A stretch of 64,000 bases of DNA. Origin: Pseudonocardia kunmingensis (lineage in GTDB: Bacteria; Actinomycetota; Actinomycetes; Mycobacteriales; Pseudonocardiaceae). Positions within the stretch are counted from its first letter, which is position 1; every line of letters starts with the position of its first letter. The translations under genes were made by a program, and so were the position numbers. The DNA lies in contig NZ_VFPA01000001.1 of assembly GCF_006716445.1 (NCBI RefSeq), positions 310,001 to 374,000 of the forward strand. Reading direction: 5' to 3'. The notes under the pieces are model-generated. The model was not told the DNA's origin. It saw nothing but the letters and a program-made list of their open reading frames with translations, and did no database searches. This document shows positions 8,618 to 17,181 of this stretch, piece after piece.

Positions 8618-9742
8618 GTGCGAGTGACGTGGCGGCAGGTGGTGCGGTGGCGGGCGCGGCGGCAGCTGCTGGTCGAGCCCGCGGCGGACGCGCTCGCCGT
8701 GGCCCGGCGGGTGTGCGGGCTGCACGCGCAGGTGGCGTCGTGCGCGCCCCTGATCGCCGGCGTCCGCAGCGCCGCTCCGCCCGACCTCCAGGCGGCGCTC
8801 TGGGAGCGGCGGTCGCTCGTGCGCACCTGGGCGATGCGCGGCACGCTGCACCTGCTGCCGGCCGACGAGCTCGACCTGTGGGTCGGCGCGCTCACCGACA
8901 AGGAGTCGCGCCGCCGCTTCCCGCCGTCGTGGGAGCGCGAGCACGGCGTCACCGGGGCGCAGCTGCACGCGATCACCGACGCCGTCGGCGAGGTACTCGG
9001 CGAGGAGCCGCTCACCCGCGCCGAGCTGGCCGCGGCGATCGGTGCGCGGCTCGGCGACCCGGCGCTCGTCGCCCCGCTCTCCACGGGCTGGGGCGCGCTG
9101 CTCAAGCCGGCCGCCGCCCGCGGGCTGCTCTGCTCGGGCCCCGCGGCGGACGGCGCGGTCACCTTCGTCGGTCCGGCCGCCTGGCTCGGGCGGCCGCTGC
9201 GACCGGTCGACGCCGCCGAGGCCGACCGGGAGGTGCTGCTGCGCTTCCTCGCCGCCAACGGACCCGCCACCCCGGCCGACGTCGCCCGCTGGTGGGGTGA
9301 GCAGCCCGGCCCGGCGCGGCGCTGGGTCCGGGAGCACGCCGACGCGCTCACCCAGGTGGAGATCGACGGGGAGCCCGGGTTCGTCGTGCGGGCCGCGGAC
9401 GCGGAGGAACTGGCCGCCACCCCGGACGCTCCGGCGGGCGAGGTCGTGCTGCTGCCCGGCTTCGACCCCTGGGTGATCGCCCCGCGCTCCCACCGCGACC
9501 GGGCGATCCCGGCGGGCCGCGCCGGCGAGGTGTCGCGCACAGCGGGCTGGATCTCCCCCGTCCTGGTCGTCGACGGCGCCGTGGCCGGGGTGTGGGAGCA
9601 CGACGTCAGGGGCGACGACCTGCTGGTCACCGTCCGTCCGTTCGCCCCGCTCCCCGCGCAGGTGCGGGAGGCCGCGCACGTCCACGTCGCGCGCTACGCC
9701 GCCCTCCTCGGCGCCGCAACGGTCCGGGTCGACTGGCGCTGA
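8618..9742 (+). CDS. Winged-helix DNA-binding protein (HTH_42 / AlkZ-like family)
   Basis: A 374-aa protein of the HTH_42 superfamily, related to alkylpurine glycosylases of the AlkZ/YcaQ group and to the AlkX branch common in actinobacteria. Visible landmarks: LHAQVASCAPLIAGVR, SLVRTWAMRGTLHLLPADEL (family core), WGALLKPAAARGLL, FLAANGPATPADVARWW (winged helix), and LLPGFDPWVIAPRSHR near the end. It may act on damaged or crosslinked DNA, but the glycosylase residues were not verified. Start GTG 8618-8620 (V-R-V-T-W-R-Q); the 42 upstream in-frame bases overlap repetitive DNA. Confidence 0.85.
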   Translation: MRVTWRQVVRWRARRQLLVEPAADALAVARRVCGLHAQVASCAPLIAGVRSAAPPDLQAALWERRSLVRTWAMRGTLHLLPADELDLWVGALTDKESRRRFPPSWEREHGVTGAQLHAITDAVGEVLGEEPLTRAELAAAIGARLGDPALVAPLSTGWGALLKPAAARGLLCSGPAADGAVTFVGPAAWLGRPLRPVDAAEADREVLLRFLAANGPATPADVARWWGEQPGPARRWVREHADALTQVEIDGEPGFVVRAADAEELAATPDAPAGEVVLLPGFDPWVIAPRSHRDRAIPAGRAGEVSRTAGWISPVLVVDGAVAGVWEHDVRGDDLLVTVRPFAPLPAQVREAAHVHVARYAALLGAATVRVDWR

Positions 9743-9752
9743 GCCCTCCCGC

Positions 9753-9860
9753 ACGGCCCATGATCCGTCCGGGATCGCGCCCATCGCCCTCGCCGGGGCG
9801 CAACCGTCGATCTCGGATCGGTCGATCGTTCCGACATCGCGCTGATCATGCCGGTGAACC
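9753..9860 (+). repeat. Intergenic repeat family C, copy 1
   Basis: The 162-bp gap between the HTH_42 and thioesterase genes holds CATGATCCGTCCGGGATCG ... GATCTCGGATCGGTCGATCG ... GATCATGCCGGTG, resembling 44034-44176. The similarity is patchy (GATCTCGGAT and GATCGATCGTT blocks). No gene is seen here. Confidence 0.45.
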
Positions 9861-9904
9861 GCCGGTCGCGCGGGTCGCGGGCGCGGGTGCCATAGGGTGC
9901 CCGG

Positions 9905-10327
9905 GTGCCGATCGATCCCGCCGACCTGCCCGTCCAGGACCGCCCCGAGCAGCTCGCCGCGCGCATGGGCGTCGAGCTGGTGAAGCTCGGGCTCGACGAG
10001 GTCGTCGGCACGATGCCGGTGGCGGGCAACCGGCAGCCGTTCGGCCTGCTGCACGGCGGGGCCAACGCGGTGCTCGCCGAGACGCTCGGCTCGACGCTGT
10101 CGGCCCTGCACGCCCTGCCCGACCGGTTCCCGGTGGGCCTCGAGCTCGCGTGCACCCACCACCGCTCGGCCACCGAGGGCGTCGTCACCGGGGTGGCGCG
10201 CCCGATCCACGTCGGACGCAGCACGTCGACCACCGAGATCGTCATCACCGACGCCGAGGGCAGGCGCACCTGCACGGCGAAGCTCACCTGCCTCCACCGC
10301 GACACGGAGCCGCGCCCCCGCGGCTGA
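9905..10327 (+). CDS. PaaI-type hotdog-fold acyl-CoA thioesterase
   Basis: A 140-aa single hotdog-fold domain that should hydrolyse acyl- or aryl-CoA thioesters. The family core is seen: NRQPFGLLHGGANAVLAETLGS with the HGG motif and the Glu of the active-site helix, then FPVGLELACTHHRSATEG and VGRSTSTTEIVITDAEGR. GTG 9905-9907 is the start, about 10 nt after the repeat tail. Such a thioesterase lies near polA and pdtaR in other actinomycetes. Stop is 2 nt before the palindromic repeat D1 and converges on livF. Confidence 0.9.
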   Translation: MPIDPADLPVQDRPEQLAARMGVELVKLGLDEVVGTMPVAGNRQPFGLLHGGANAVLAETLGSTLSALHALPDRFPVGLELACTHHRSATEGVVTGVARPIHVGRSTSTTEIVITDAEGRRTCTAKLTCLHRDTEPRPRG

Positions 10328-10328
10328 C

Positions 10329-10402
10329 GCTCGCACACCGACTCCGACGCTCGGACACCGACTGCAGTCGGTGTGTGAGCGCCGGAATCGATGTGTCAGC
10401 GA
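10329..10402. repeat. Palindromic element D1
   Basis: A nested palindrome: central ACACCGACTGCAGTCGGTGT flanked by outer arms CTCGCACACCGA ... TCGATGTGTCAG. It begins 2 nt behind the thioesterase stop. Sister copies are at 10449-10520, 49487-49558 and 52174-52243. Probable bidirectional transcription terminator or mobile hairpin. Confidence 0.85.
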
Positions 10403-10448
10403 CGGACCGCGGCCGCGCGCCGCAGTATCCGACGCGCCGGCTTTCGCC

Positions 10449-10520
10449 GCTCGCACACCGACTTCTGCCTCCGCACACCGACTGCAGTCGGTGTGCCGAC
10501 GCCGGAATCGGTGTGCGAGC
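10449..10520. repeat. Palindromic element D2
   Basis: Same structure as D1: outer GCTCGCACACCGA ... TCGGTGTGCGAGC, centre ACACCGACTGCAGTCGGTGT. Its end coincides with the last base of the livF stop codon. D1 and D2 together fill the space between the convergent thioesterase and livF genes. Confidence 0.85.
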
Positions 10521-11242
10521 TAGCTGGCGACGCCCTCGCCGAGGTAGGCCTCCTGCACGCGCGGGTCGGCGAGCAGTTCCCGGCCGCTGCCCGAGAGCGT
10601 GGTGCGGCCGAGGTCGATGACGTAGGCGTGGTCGGACAGCCCCAGCGCGGCCAGCGCGTTCTGCTCCACGAGCAGCACCGTGGTGCCCTCGTCGCGCAGC
10701 TCGCGGACGGTGTCGAGGATCTTCTGCGTCATGATCGGCGAGAGGCCCATCGAGGGCTCGTCGAGCATGAGCAGCTTGGGCCGCGACATCAGCGCCCGCC
10801 CGATCGCGAGCATCTGCTGCTCGCCGCCGGAGAACAGGCCCGCCTTGTTGCGCCGCCGCTCCCCCAGCACCGGGAACAGGGAGTACACCCGGTCCAGGTC
10901 GGCGACGATGCCGGCCTCGTCCTTGCGGGTGTACGCGCCGAGGCGCAGGTTCTCCTCCACCGTCATGCGCGCGAACAGCCGCCGCCCCTCCGGGCTGTGG
11001 GCCACGCCCCGGGCGAGGATCTCGTGGGCAGGCAGGCGGTGGATCGGCTCCCCGGCCAGCAGGATCTCGCCCGCCACCGGGCGCAGCAGCCCGGAGATCG
11101 TGCGCAGCGTGGTGGTCTTCCCCGCACCGTTGCTGCCGATCAGGGACACGATCTGCCCCTGCTCGACGGTGAAGCTCACGCCCCGCACGGCCTGGATCGC
11201 GCCGTAGGCGACGGTGAGGTCGCGGACCTCCAGGAACGCCAT
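10520..11242 (-). CDS. livF: Branched-chain amino acid ABC transporter ATP-binding protein LivF
   Basis: One of the two ATPases of a Leu/Ile/Val (LIV-I type) importer. The 240-aa protein has Walker A GSNGAGKT (36-43), the LivF-typical block GVAHSPEGRRLFARMTVEENL, signature FSGGEQQML, Walker B LLMLDEPSMGLSP and H-loop VEQNA. The ATG (11240-11242) overlaps the livG stop by ATGA, showing translational coupling. It ends the five-gene operon; its TAG touches palindrome D2. Confidence 0.97.
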   Translation of the reverse strand: MAFLEVRDLTVAYGAIQAVRGVSFTVEQGQIVSLIGSNGAGKTTTLRTISGLLRPVAGEILLAGEPIHRLPAHEILARGVAHSPEGRRLFARMTVEENLRLGAYTRKDEAGIVADLDRVYSLFPVLGERRRNKAGLFSGGEQQMLAIGRALMSRPKLLMLDEPSMGLSPIMTQKILDTVRELRDEGTTVLLVEQNALAALGLSDHAYVIDLGRTTLSGSGRELLADPRVQEAYLGEGVAS

Positions 11243-12081
11243 CAGGTCTCTCCCCTGTGGATCTGCGCGTCGACCTCGTCCGGCGGTGCGCCGAGGTAGG
11301 CCTCGACGACGCGCGGGTCGCCCCGCACCTCGTCCGGGGTGCCCTCCACGAGCACCTGGCCCTGCACGAGCACGAGCACGCGGTCGCACAGGGTGAAGAT
11401 GAACTTCGTGTCGTGCTCGATCACCACGACCGAGACGCCCAGGTCGCGGATCGCGAAGATCAGCTGCCGGGTCGCCTCGGTCTCCTGGGCGTTCATGCCC
11501 GCGGTCGGCTCGTCGAGCAGCAGCACCGACGGGTCCGTGGCCAGCGCCCGGGCGATCTCGAGCCGGCGCTGGTCCCCGTAGGGCAGGTTGCGCGCCAGCT
11601 CGTCGGAGAACCGGCTCAGCCCGACGAACGCCAGCAGCTTGGCCGTGCGCTCCGCGGCCTCCGCCTCGCTGCGGCGGAACCGCGGGCCGTGCAGCAGCGA
11701 CGACAACGGGCTCTGCTTCATCCGCACGTGCCGGCCCACCAGCACGTTCTCCTCCGCGGTCATGCTCGGGAAGAGGCGGATGTTCTGGAACGTGCGCGCG
11801 ACACCGCGCTCGGTGACCCGTGCCGGGTCCTGCGGCAGCGCGTCGCCGCGCATCGCGACCGTGCCCGAGGTGGGCGAGTACAGGCCGGTCAGGCAGTTGA
11901 ACAGGGTGGTCTTGCCCGCCCCGTTCGGCCCGATCAGCCCGATGATCTCGCCCTCCCCGAGCAGGAACGACACGTCCTTCAGGGCGGTGAGGCCCCCGAA
12001 CCGCATCGTCACGGCGTCCGCGGCCAGGATCGGGACGTCGTTCACGACGGGGGTGGGCGTGGTCTGTGCGAACTCGCTCAT
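11242..12081 (-). CDS. livG: Branched-chain amino acid ABC transporter ATP-binding protein LivG
   Basis: Second ATPase of the importer, 279 aa. Walker A GPNGAGKT at 51-58, the LivG hallmark GVARTFQNIRLFPSMTAEENV, a signature in which SGG is replaced by NLPYGDQRRLEIARAL as usual for LivG, Walker B VLLLDEPTAGMN, and C-terminal EVRGDPRVVEAYLG. The first 20 residues are a non-conserved extension. Overlaps livM and livF by ATGA. Confidence 0.97.
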   Translation of the reverse strand: MSEFAQTTPTPVVNDVPILAADAVTMRFGGLTALKDVSFLLGEGEIIGLIGPNGAGKTTLFNCLTGLYSPTSGTVAMRGDALPQDPARVTERGVARTFQNIRLFPSMTAEENVLVGRHVRMKQSPLSSLLHGPRFRRSEAEAAERTAKLLAFVGLSRFSDELARNLPYGDQRRLEIARALATDPSVLLLDEPTAGMNAQETEATRQLIFAIRDLGVSVVVIEHDTKFIFTLCDRVLVLVQGQVLVEGTPDEVRGDPRVVEAYLGAPPDEVDAQIHRGET

Positions 12082-13859
12082 CACTTCCTCCCCTCCGCCG
12101 GGACCACGGGTATCGCCGCGGTCGGTATGTCCTCCACCGTCTCCGGCGCGAGCTCGGCGCGCCGGTGCGCGTCGGGGACGAGCCCCTGCGGGCGGAACCG
12201 CATGATCAGGATGAGGGCGAGGCCGAACAGCAGGAGCCGGTAGTCGGCGAACTCGCGCAGCTTCTCGGGCAGCACGAACAGGATCGACGCCCCGAGCACC
12301 GCACCCGGGATCGTCCCCATGCCGCCGAGGATGACGGCCGCGAGCAGCGTGACCGACTCCAGGAACCGGAAGCTCTCGTAGGAGACCGTGGCCGTCTTGT
12401 GCGCGAAGAACGCCCCGGCCAGCCCGGCCAGCATCGCGCCGATCAGGAACGCCAGGATCTTGATCGGGCCGGTGCGCACGCCCATCGCGCGCGCCGCGTC
12501 CTCGTCCTCGCGGATCGCGATCCACGCCCGGCCCAGCCGCGAGTTCTTCAGGTTCGCGAACACGAGCATGACCGCGGCCACGATCAGCACGATCAGCACG
12601 TAGTACAGGACGCCGGGCGGCAGCTCGAGCGCGCCGATCGTGATCTCGTCGTTGAACGCGGTGCCGAACAGCGACACCGGCGGGATGCCGGGGATCGCGT
12701 TGGAGCCGCCGGTGAGCCCGCCGATGTTGTTCTGCGCGCTGCGCACGAAGATCTCGCCGAACGCCAGCGTGACGATCGCGAGGTAGTCCCCGCGGACGCG
12801 CAGCGTGGGCGATCCCACGATCGCCCCGAAGATGCCCGCGACGACCGCCGAGATCACCATGACCAGCGGGAACGGCAGCGCGATCCCGAACTGCGCCGCG
12901 GTGGCCCCGGAGAAGTTCGCCGCGACGAACGCCCCGATGCCCAGGAACGCCACGTACCCGAGGTCCAGCAGGCCTGCGAGGCCGACCACGATGTTGAGCC
13001 CGATCGCCGTGGCGGCGTAGACGCCGATGTTCGCCGCGACCGTCATCCAGTACTCGGTGCCCGCGCCCGTCAACGGCAGCAGCAGCGCGCACGCCAGCAG
13101 CACCAGCACGCTGAACACGCGGTGCCGCTCCGACACCACGCCGACCCACGTCAGCAGGCCCGACGCGTGCAGCGCCGCGAGGAGCCCGCCGACCGCGCCG
13201 AGGAAGGACAGGAACACCGCGCCCGCGTAGACGTTCGCCGCGCTGCCCTGGCCACCGCTGGTCAGCACGGCCGAGACCAGGAGCAGCAGGAGCGCGAAGA
13301 CCACGAGCAGGAGGCCCCGCTCCAGCCACGGGTTCAGCCGCCACTCCCACACCGGCGTCGGCTCGAGGCCGCCCGCGGCCGCGCCGACGAGCAGCAGCAC
13401 GCCGCCCACCAGCGCCACGAACGCACCGAACGCGATGCCGCCGTCGGCGGCCGTGATCGCCCCGAGCCCACCGCCCGAGACCGCGATCCAGAGCCCGTTC
13501 ACCACACTGACGGCGACGACGCCCCAGCCGATGGCCCGCAGGATGCGGACCCGGCCCGGCACCGACACCAGCGCCAGCACGATCGCCGCGATGCCGAACA
13601 GCAGCAGGTGCAGCCGGAACCCGGTGACCCCGAACGGCACCGTGAAGAACTCGAGCGTGGCCTGCGCGGGGTAGGCGCCCTCGTTCAGCACGAAGGTGGC
13701 CCACGGCAGGTACGTGCCGAGGATCGTCAGCACCCCGCCGGCCACGCGCAGGGGCGTCGCCATGCCGGCGAGGGCGGCCAGCCGTCCAGCCGGCGCCTCC
13801 GGAGCCGCGTGGCGCGGGCCGCGCCGCGGGGGCGCGGGCGTTCCCTGGGTCGCCGTCAT
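12081..13859 (-). CDS. livM: Branched-chain amino acid ABC transporter permease LivM, with long N-terminal membrane extension
   Basis: Inner-membrane permease of the LIV importer. The C-terminal 300 residues carry the LivM fold (IGLNIVVGLAGLLDLGYVAFLGIGAF; NIGGLTGGSNAIPGIPP; RSLGRAWIAIREDEDAARAMG-like EAA region; VILGGMGTIPGAVLGA). Before it lie about 290 residues with roughly seven further hydrophobic helices, making 592 aa in all against 350-420 for enterobacterial LivM; such extensions are common in actinobacteria. ATG 13857-13859 overlaps livH by ATGA. Confidence 0.95.
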   Translation of the reverse strand: MTATQGTPAPPRRGPRHAAPEAPAGRLAALAGMATPLRVAGGVLTILGTYLPWATFVLNEGAYPAQATLEFFTVPFGVTGFRLHLLLFGIAAIVLALVSVPGRVRILRAIGWGVVAVSVVNGLWIAVSGGGLGAITAADGGIAFGAFVALVGGVLLLVGAAAGGLEPTPVWEWRLNPWLERGLLLVVFALLLLLVSAVLTSGGQGSAANVYAGAVFLSFLGAVGGLLAALHASGLLTWVGVVSERHRVFSVLVLLACALLLPLTGAGTEYWMTVAANIGVYAATAIGLNIVVGLAGLLDLGYVAFLGIGAFVAANFSGATAAQFGIALPFPLVMVISAVVAGIFGAIVGSPTLRVRGDYLAIVTLAFGEIFVRSAQNNIGGLTGGSNAIPGIPPVSLFGTAFNDEITIGALELPPGVLYYVLIVLIVAAVMLVFANLKNSRLGRAWIAIREDEDAARAMGVRTGPIKILAFLIGAMLAGLAGAFFAHKTATVSYESFRFLESVTLLAAVILGGMGTIPGAVLGASILFVLPEKLREFADYRLLLFGLALILIMRFRPQGLVPDAHRRAELAPETVEDIPTAAIPVVPAEGRK

Positions 13860-14785
13860 GCCCGCACCCTCTCGGTCTCGCCGAAGAAGCCCTGGGGCCG
13901 GAACACCAGCACCACGATGAGCACGACGAAGATCCAGACGTAGTCGTAGGCGGTGCCGCCGGGCAGGTACTGCCCGCCGAGCGCCTTCACCAGCCCGATC
14001 ACCAGCCCGCCGACGACGGCGCCGCGGATGCTCCCGATCCCGCCGAGCACGGCGGCGGTGAACGCGAAGATGCCGTTCTGGAAGCCGATGTCGATGTTGA
14101 TGAAGCCGAGGTCGGCGCCGTAGAGGATGCCGGCGACGCCCGCGAGCAGGCCGCCGAGGACGAACGTCAGGACGATGACGCGGTCCGGGTTGATCCCCAT
14201 CAGGCGGGCGACGTCGCGGTCCTGGGCGGTGGCGCGCATGGCGCGGCCCAGCCGGGACCGGTCGACGAACTGCTGCAGGGCCACGGCCAGCGCCAGCGAC
14301 ACGACGATGATCAGCACGCCGGTGTAGCGGATCGGCACGCCGTCGCCGATCGGGACGATGTAGGCGCCCTCGAGGAAGATCTTGGGGTAGGGCAGCGCGG
14401 CGGTGGCGCCCGGGTAGAAGACCCGGATGGCCTCCTGCAGGGCCACGGACACCCCGAGCGCGGTGATCAGGGGCGCGAGCCGCGGGGCGTTGCGCAGCGG
14501 GCGGTAGGCGAAGCGTTCCATGGCCACGGCGACGGCGACCGACACCGCGGCGCCCGCGATGAGCAGCAACGGCAGCGCGAGGTACCACTGCTGCTGCACG
14601 AACGTCGGCAGCAGGTAGGTGAACATCGCGAGGCCGCCGTAGCCGCCGATCATGAAGATCTCGCCGTGGGCGAAGTTGATGAGCTGGATGATGCCGTAGA
14701 CCATCGTGTAGCCGAGTGCGATCAGCCCGATCAAGGAGCCGAGCACCAGGCCGTTGACGATCTGCGACAGGAGCGTGGACAGCAA
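13856..14785 (-). CDS. livH: Branched-chain amino acid ABC transporter permease LivH
   Basis: Partner permease, 309 aa, about eight hydrophobic segments, with the LivH signature GLIALGYTMVYGIIQLINFAHGEIFM at the N-terminus, RAMRATAQDRDVARLMGIN (EAA-type coupling loop) and VLGGIGSIRGAVVGG near the C-terminus. The start is TTG 14783-14785, supported by GGAGGG 12 nt upstream; no ATG or GTG fits better. Separated from livK by a 79-nt spacer holding a strong hairpin. Confidence 0.95.
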   Translation of the reverse strand: MLSTLLSQIVNGLVLGSLIGLIALGYTMVYGIIQLINFAHGEIFMIGGYGGLAMFTYLLPTFVQQQWYLALPLLLIAGAAVSVAVAVAMERFAYRPLRNAPRLAPLITALGVSVALQEAIRVFYPGATAALPYPKIFLEGAYIVPIGDGVPIRYTGVLIIVVSLALAVALQQFVDRSRLGRAMRATAQDRDVARLMGINPDRVIVLTFVLGGLLAGVAGILYGADLGFINIDIGFQNGIFAFTAAVLGGIGSIRGAVVGGLVIGLVKALGGQYLPGGTAYDYVWIFVVLIVVLVFRPQGFFGETERVRA

Positions 14786-14807
14786 GCGGGTGGTCCCTCC
14801 ACGTACG

Positions 14808-14842
14808 CGCCGGGGGGCGGGGTGTCGCCCCGCCCCCCGGCG
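14808..14842 (-). promoter_or_regulatory. Intercistronic hairpin between livK and livH
   Basis: A perfect 15-bp all-G/C stem (CGCCGGGGGGCGGGG and its complement) with a 5-nt loop, lying after the livK stop and before the livH ribosome-binding site. No T-run follows. It may protect the livK message or partly terminate, giving more binding protein than permease. Confidence 0.7.
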
Positions 14843-14864
14843 TCTCGTGCCTCGAACGGTGGTG

Positions 14865-16106
14865 TCAGCCCTCGAAGCTCGAGGTGGAGCCCTCGACCGG
14901 GACGAAGCCGTCGCCCTCGACCGTGTAGACGGTGAGCACCTTGTTGGTGGTGTCGCCGAACTCGTCGAAGGAGACCGGGCCGCTCGCGCCCTCCAGGTCG
15001 GTGGCCTGGACCGCGGCGACGATGTCGGCCCGCCGCTCCTCGGAGTACTCGCCCTCGGCGAGTGCCGAGGCCAGCGCCTGGATCATCACGTTGGTGGCGT
15101 CGTAGGTGAGCGCGCCGTAGGCGCTGAACGGCTCCGCGTACCCGGCGGCCGCGTAGTCGGAGACGAACTGCTGCGCGCTCGGCAGCGTCTCGGCGGGGGC
15201 GCCGATGCTGGTGGCGAGGTCACCGGGACGGCCGCCCAGCGAGACGAAGTCGTCGTCGTTGATGCCGTCGCCGCCCATCAGCGGGATGTCCAGGCCCGCG
15301 GCGGCCAGCTGCGCCGACAGCGGCCCGGCCACCGGGTACTCGCCGCCGTAGTACACCGCGTCGGGGTTCTGCCCGCGGATGGCGGTGATGACGCCCGAGA
15401 AGTCGGTGTCGCGCTCGCCGACCTTCTCCCGCGCGACGACCTGCGCGCCGAGCTTCTCGGCCTGCAGCGAGAACTGCTCGGCCAGGTTGGCGCCGTAGGT
15501 CTTGCCGTCGTCGATCACGGCGATGCGCTGCTTGCCTGCCGTCTGCACCAGGTAGTTCGCCGCGAACGGCCCCTGGACCAGGTCGGTGGTGGCCACCCGG
15601 AAGTAGTTGTCGTACACCCGCTGCGGGGCCGTGGCGAAGTTCTCGCCGAGGGTCAACGAGGGACCCGTGTTGGCCGGGGAGATCATCGGGATCGACCGCT
15701 CGTTGAGGATCGGCTGCACCGTCTGCCCGGTGGACGAGTTCAGGGTGCCGATGACGCCGACGACGTTCGGGTCCGAGGCCAGCAGCGTGGCCGCCTGTCC
15801 GGCGACCTGTGGGGTGGCCTGGTCGTCCTCCGGCTGGAAGGCGAGCTCGTAGCCCGCCACCGTGCAGTCCTGGTTGGCCTGGTCGACGGCCAGCTGCGCC
15901 GAGTTGCGCATACCGAGCCCCAGGGCCGAGAGGCCACCGGAGAGCGGAGCGATCATTCCGATGATCAGCGTGCCGCGGCTGGTGTCACACCCTCCCGCGG
16001 CCTGACCACCGGCACCGGGCTCTTCTTCCCGGTTGGTACCGCACGCCGTGAGCCCGAGGGCCCCGGCGAGGATCGCGGCGGTGACGATCGTCCGCCTCCG
16101 AGTCAT
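14865..16106 (-). CDS. livK: Branched-chain amino acid ABC transporter substrate-binding lipoprotein
   Basis: Periplasmic-binding-protein type I receptor of the importer, 413 aa, lipid-anchored: signal MTRRRTIVTAAILAGALGLTAC with Cys22 in the lipobox. Mature landmarks: IGMIAPLSGGLSALGLGM, NDVVGVIG-like DPNVVGVIGTLNSSTGQ, ISPANTGPSLT, RVATTDLVQGPFAANYLVQ, AVIDDGKTYGANLAEQF and VYYGGEYPVAGPL. A Ser/Thr and Asp-containing ligand pocket is typical of amino-acid receptors, but the exact ligand is not provable. First gene of the operon livK-H-M-G-F; a similar operon adjoins the ANTAR regulator gene in Streptomyces. Confidence 0.95.
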   Translation of the reverse strand: MTRRRTIVTAAILAGALGLTACGTNREEEPGAGGQAAGGCDTSRGTLIIGMIAPLSGGLSALGLGMRNSAQLAVDQANQDCTVAGYELAFQPEDDQATPQVAGQAATLLASDPNVVGVIGTLNSSTGQTVQPILNERSIPMISPANTGPSLTLGENFATAPQRVYDNYFRVATTDLVQGPFAANYLVQTAGKQRIAVIDDGKTYGANLAEQFSLQAEKLGAQVVAREKVGERDTDFSGVITAIRGQNPDAVYYGGEYPVAGPLSAQLAAAGLDIPLMGGDGINDDDFVSLGGRPGDLATSIGAPAETLPSAQQFVSDYAAAGYAEPFSAYGALTYDATNVMIQALASALAEGEYSEERRADIVAAVQATDLEGASGPVSFDEFGDTTNKVLTVYTVEGDGFVPVEGSTSSFEG

Positions 16107-16292
16107 GCTGTTGTCCTTCCGTGCCGCGTCTCACGGGGGTGCCCGCTTGCGCCCGAGCCGCTCTCGCCTCTCGAGAGCGAGCGGAGATTAGGCGACGTCA
16201 CACTGCGGAGTCACCACTGCTCGGATCTCCTTTACCGGAACGCAACCTGGGAGGTCGGCCCCGGCAACCCGGCGAGCACCCCGACGCGGGGG

Positions 16293-16925
16293 TCAGGACT
16301 TGGGCGCGGCGAGCCCGTCGACGATCGCCTCGGCGACCGCCTTCATCGTGGTCCGGCGGTCCATCGCGGTGCGCTGGATCCAGCGGAAGGCCTCCGGCTC
16401 GGTCATGCTCTGCCGGGTCATGAGCAGGCCCTTCGCCCGGTCGACGACCTTGCGGGTCTCGAGCCGGTCGTTCAGCGTGGCGACCTCGTCCTCGAGCGCG
16501 CGCTTCTCCGCGAACCGGGACACGGCCAGCTCGATGGCGGGCACGAGCTCGTGGCGCGCGAACGGCTTGACGAGGTAGGCCATCGCCCCCGCGTCCCGCG
16601 CCTGCTCGATCAGGTCGCGCTGGCTGAACGCCGTGAGCATGACGACGGGCGCGATCTTCTCCTCGACGATCGAGCCCGCGGCCGCGATGCCGTCCATCTT
16701 CGGCATCTTGACGTCCATGATCACGAGGTCCGGGCGCAGCTCCCGGGCGAGGGCGACGGCCTGTTCGCCGTCACCGGCCTCGCCGGCGATGACGTAGCCC
16801 TCCTCGCTGAGCATCTCGGTGAGGTCGAGGCGGATGAGGGCCTCGTCCTCCACGACGAGCACACGCAGACCGGCGGCCGGTCGGGCCTCGTCCTCGGTGG
16901 CCTGCTCGGAAACCTGCTGGGTCAC
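16293..16925 (-). CDS. pdtaR: ANTAR-domain response regulator PdtaR
   Basis: A response regulator that works at the RNA level: its ANTAR domain binds paired hairpins in transcripts to prevent termination. Receiver domain residues 20-135 with acidic pocket E26-D27, phosphoacceptor D71 (VIMDVKMPKMDG) and Lys in LVKPFA. ANTAR domain about 145-200: LETRKVVDRAKGLLMTRQSMTEPEAFRWIQRTAMDRR. 210 aa, as in Rv1626 of M. tuberculosis. GTG 16923-16925 is chosen because AAGGAG stands 7 nt upstream. Its cognate kinase (PdtaS) is not in the window. Confidence 0.95.
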   Translation of the reverse strand: MTQQVSEQATEDEARPAAGLRVLVVEDEALIRLDLTEMLSEEGYVIAGEAGDGEQAVALARELRPDLVIMDVKMPKMDGIAAAGSIVEEKIAPVVMLTAFSQRDLIEQARDAGAMAYLVKPFARHELVPAIELAVSRFAEKRALEDEVATLNDRLETRKVVDRAKGLLMTRQSMTEPEAFRWIQRTAMDRRTTMKAVAEAIVDGLAAPKS

Positions 16926-17038
16926 AGGGTTGCTCCTTTGTCGGAGGTATTGCGTGATCCATTCAGAGTACCGGCCGGGGGCCCGCCGCGATTGTGATCT
17001 CGGCGGTTCCCGGTGAGAGACGGCGCACGTCGCGCCGC

Positions 17039-17044
17039 TATGCT
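17039..17044 (+). promoter_or_regulatory. Possible -10 box of the tRNA gene
   Basis: TATGCT ends 12 nt before the tRNA 5' end, the right place for a -10 element. No clear -35 box was found. Confidence 0.35.
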
Positions 17045-17056
17045 GTCGGCAGCACC

Positions 17057-17130
17057 GCCCCCGTAACCCAATCGGCAGAGGTTGCGCTCTCAAACAGCGT
17101 TCAGTGTGGGTTCGAATCCCACCGGGGGCA
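17057..17130 (+). tRNA. tRNA with CAA anticodon, class I (short variable loop)
   Basis: Folds as a cloverleaf: acceptor GCCCCCG/CGGGGGC, D stem AACC/GGTT, anticodon stem GCGCT/AGCGT with loop CTCAAAC (anticodon CAA), five-base variable loop TCAGT, T stem GTGGG/CCCAC with loop TTCGAAT, discriminator A, CCA not encoded. CAA reads the Leu codon UUG, but bacterial tRNA-Leu has a long variable arm, absent here, and the connector after the acceptor stem is one base short. It may be a non-standard isoacceptor or a tRNA-like gene. The decayed HTH/LAGLIDADG gene follows about 50 nt downstream. Confidence 0.82.
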
Positions 17131-17181
17131 CCGCTGCAGAAGCGGCGCGGGACTGTCAGTGCTGCACGCCACACTCCCGTC

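Noticed and set aside
10329..10520. D elements as attachment sites or replication origins
   Set aside because: No integrase, replication protein or tRNA is near, and four dispersed copies argue for a repeat family.
12066..13943. 625-codon open frame on the plus strand opposite livM
   Set aside because: Its composition (Arg/His/Asp/Gln-rich) is that of an antisense shadow of a GC-rich gene; livM on the other strand has clear family motifs and coupled overlaps.
16140..16200. Short hairpin upstream of livK as a terminator of another gene
   Set aside because: Only a 7-bp stem (GCTCTCG/CGAGAGC) in the livK leader with no gene ending there; too weak to call.
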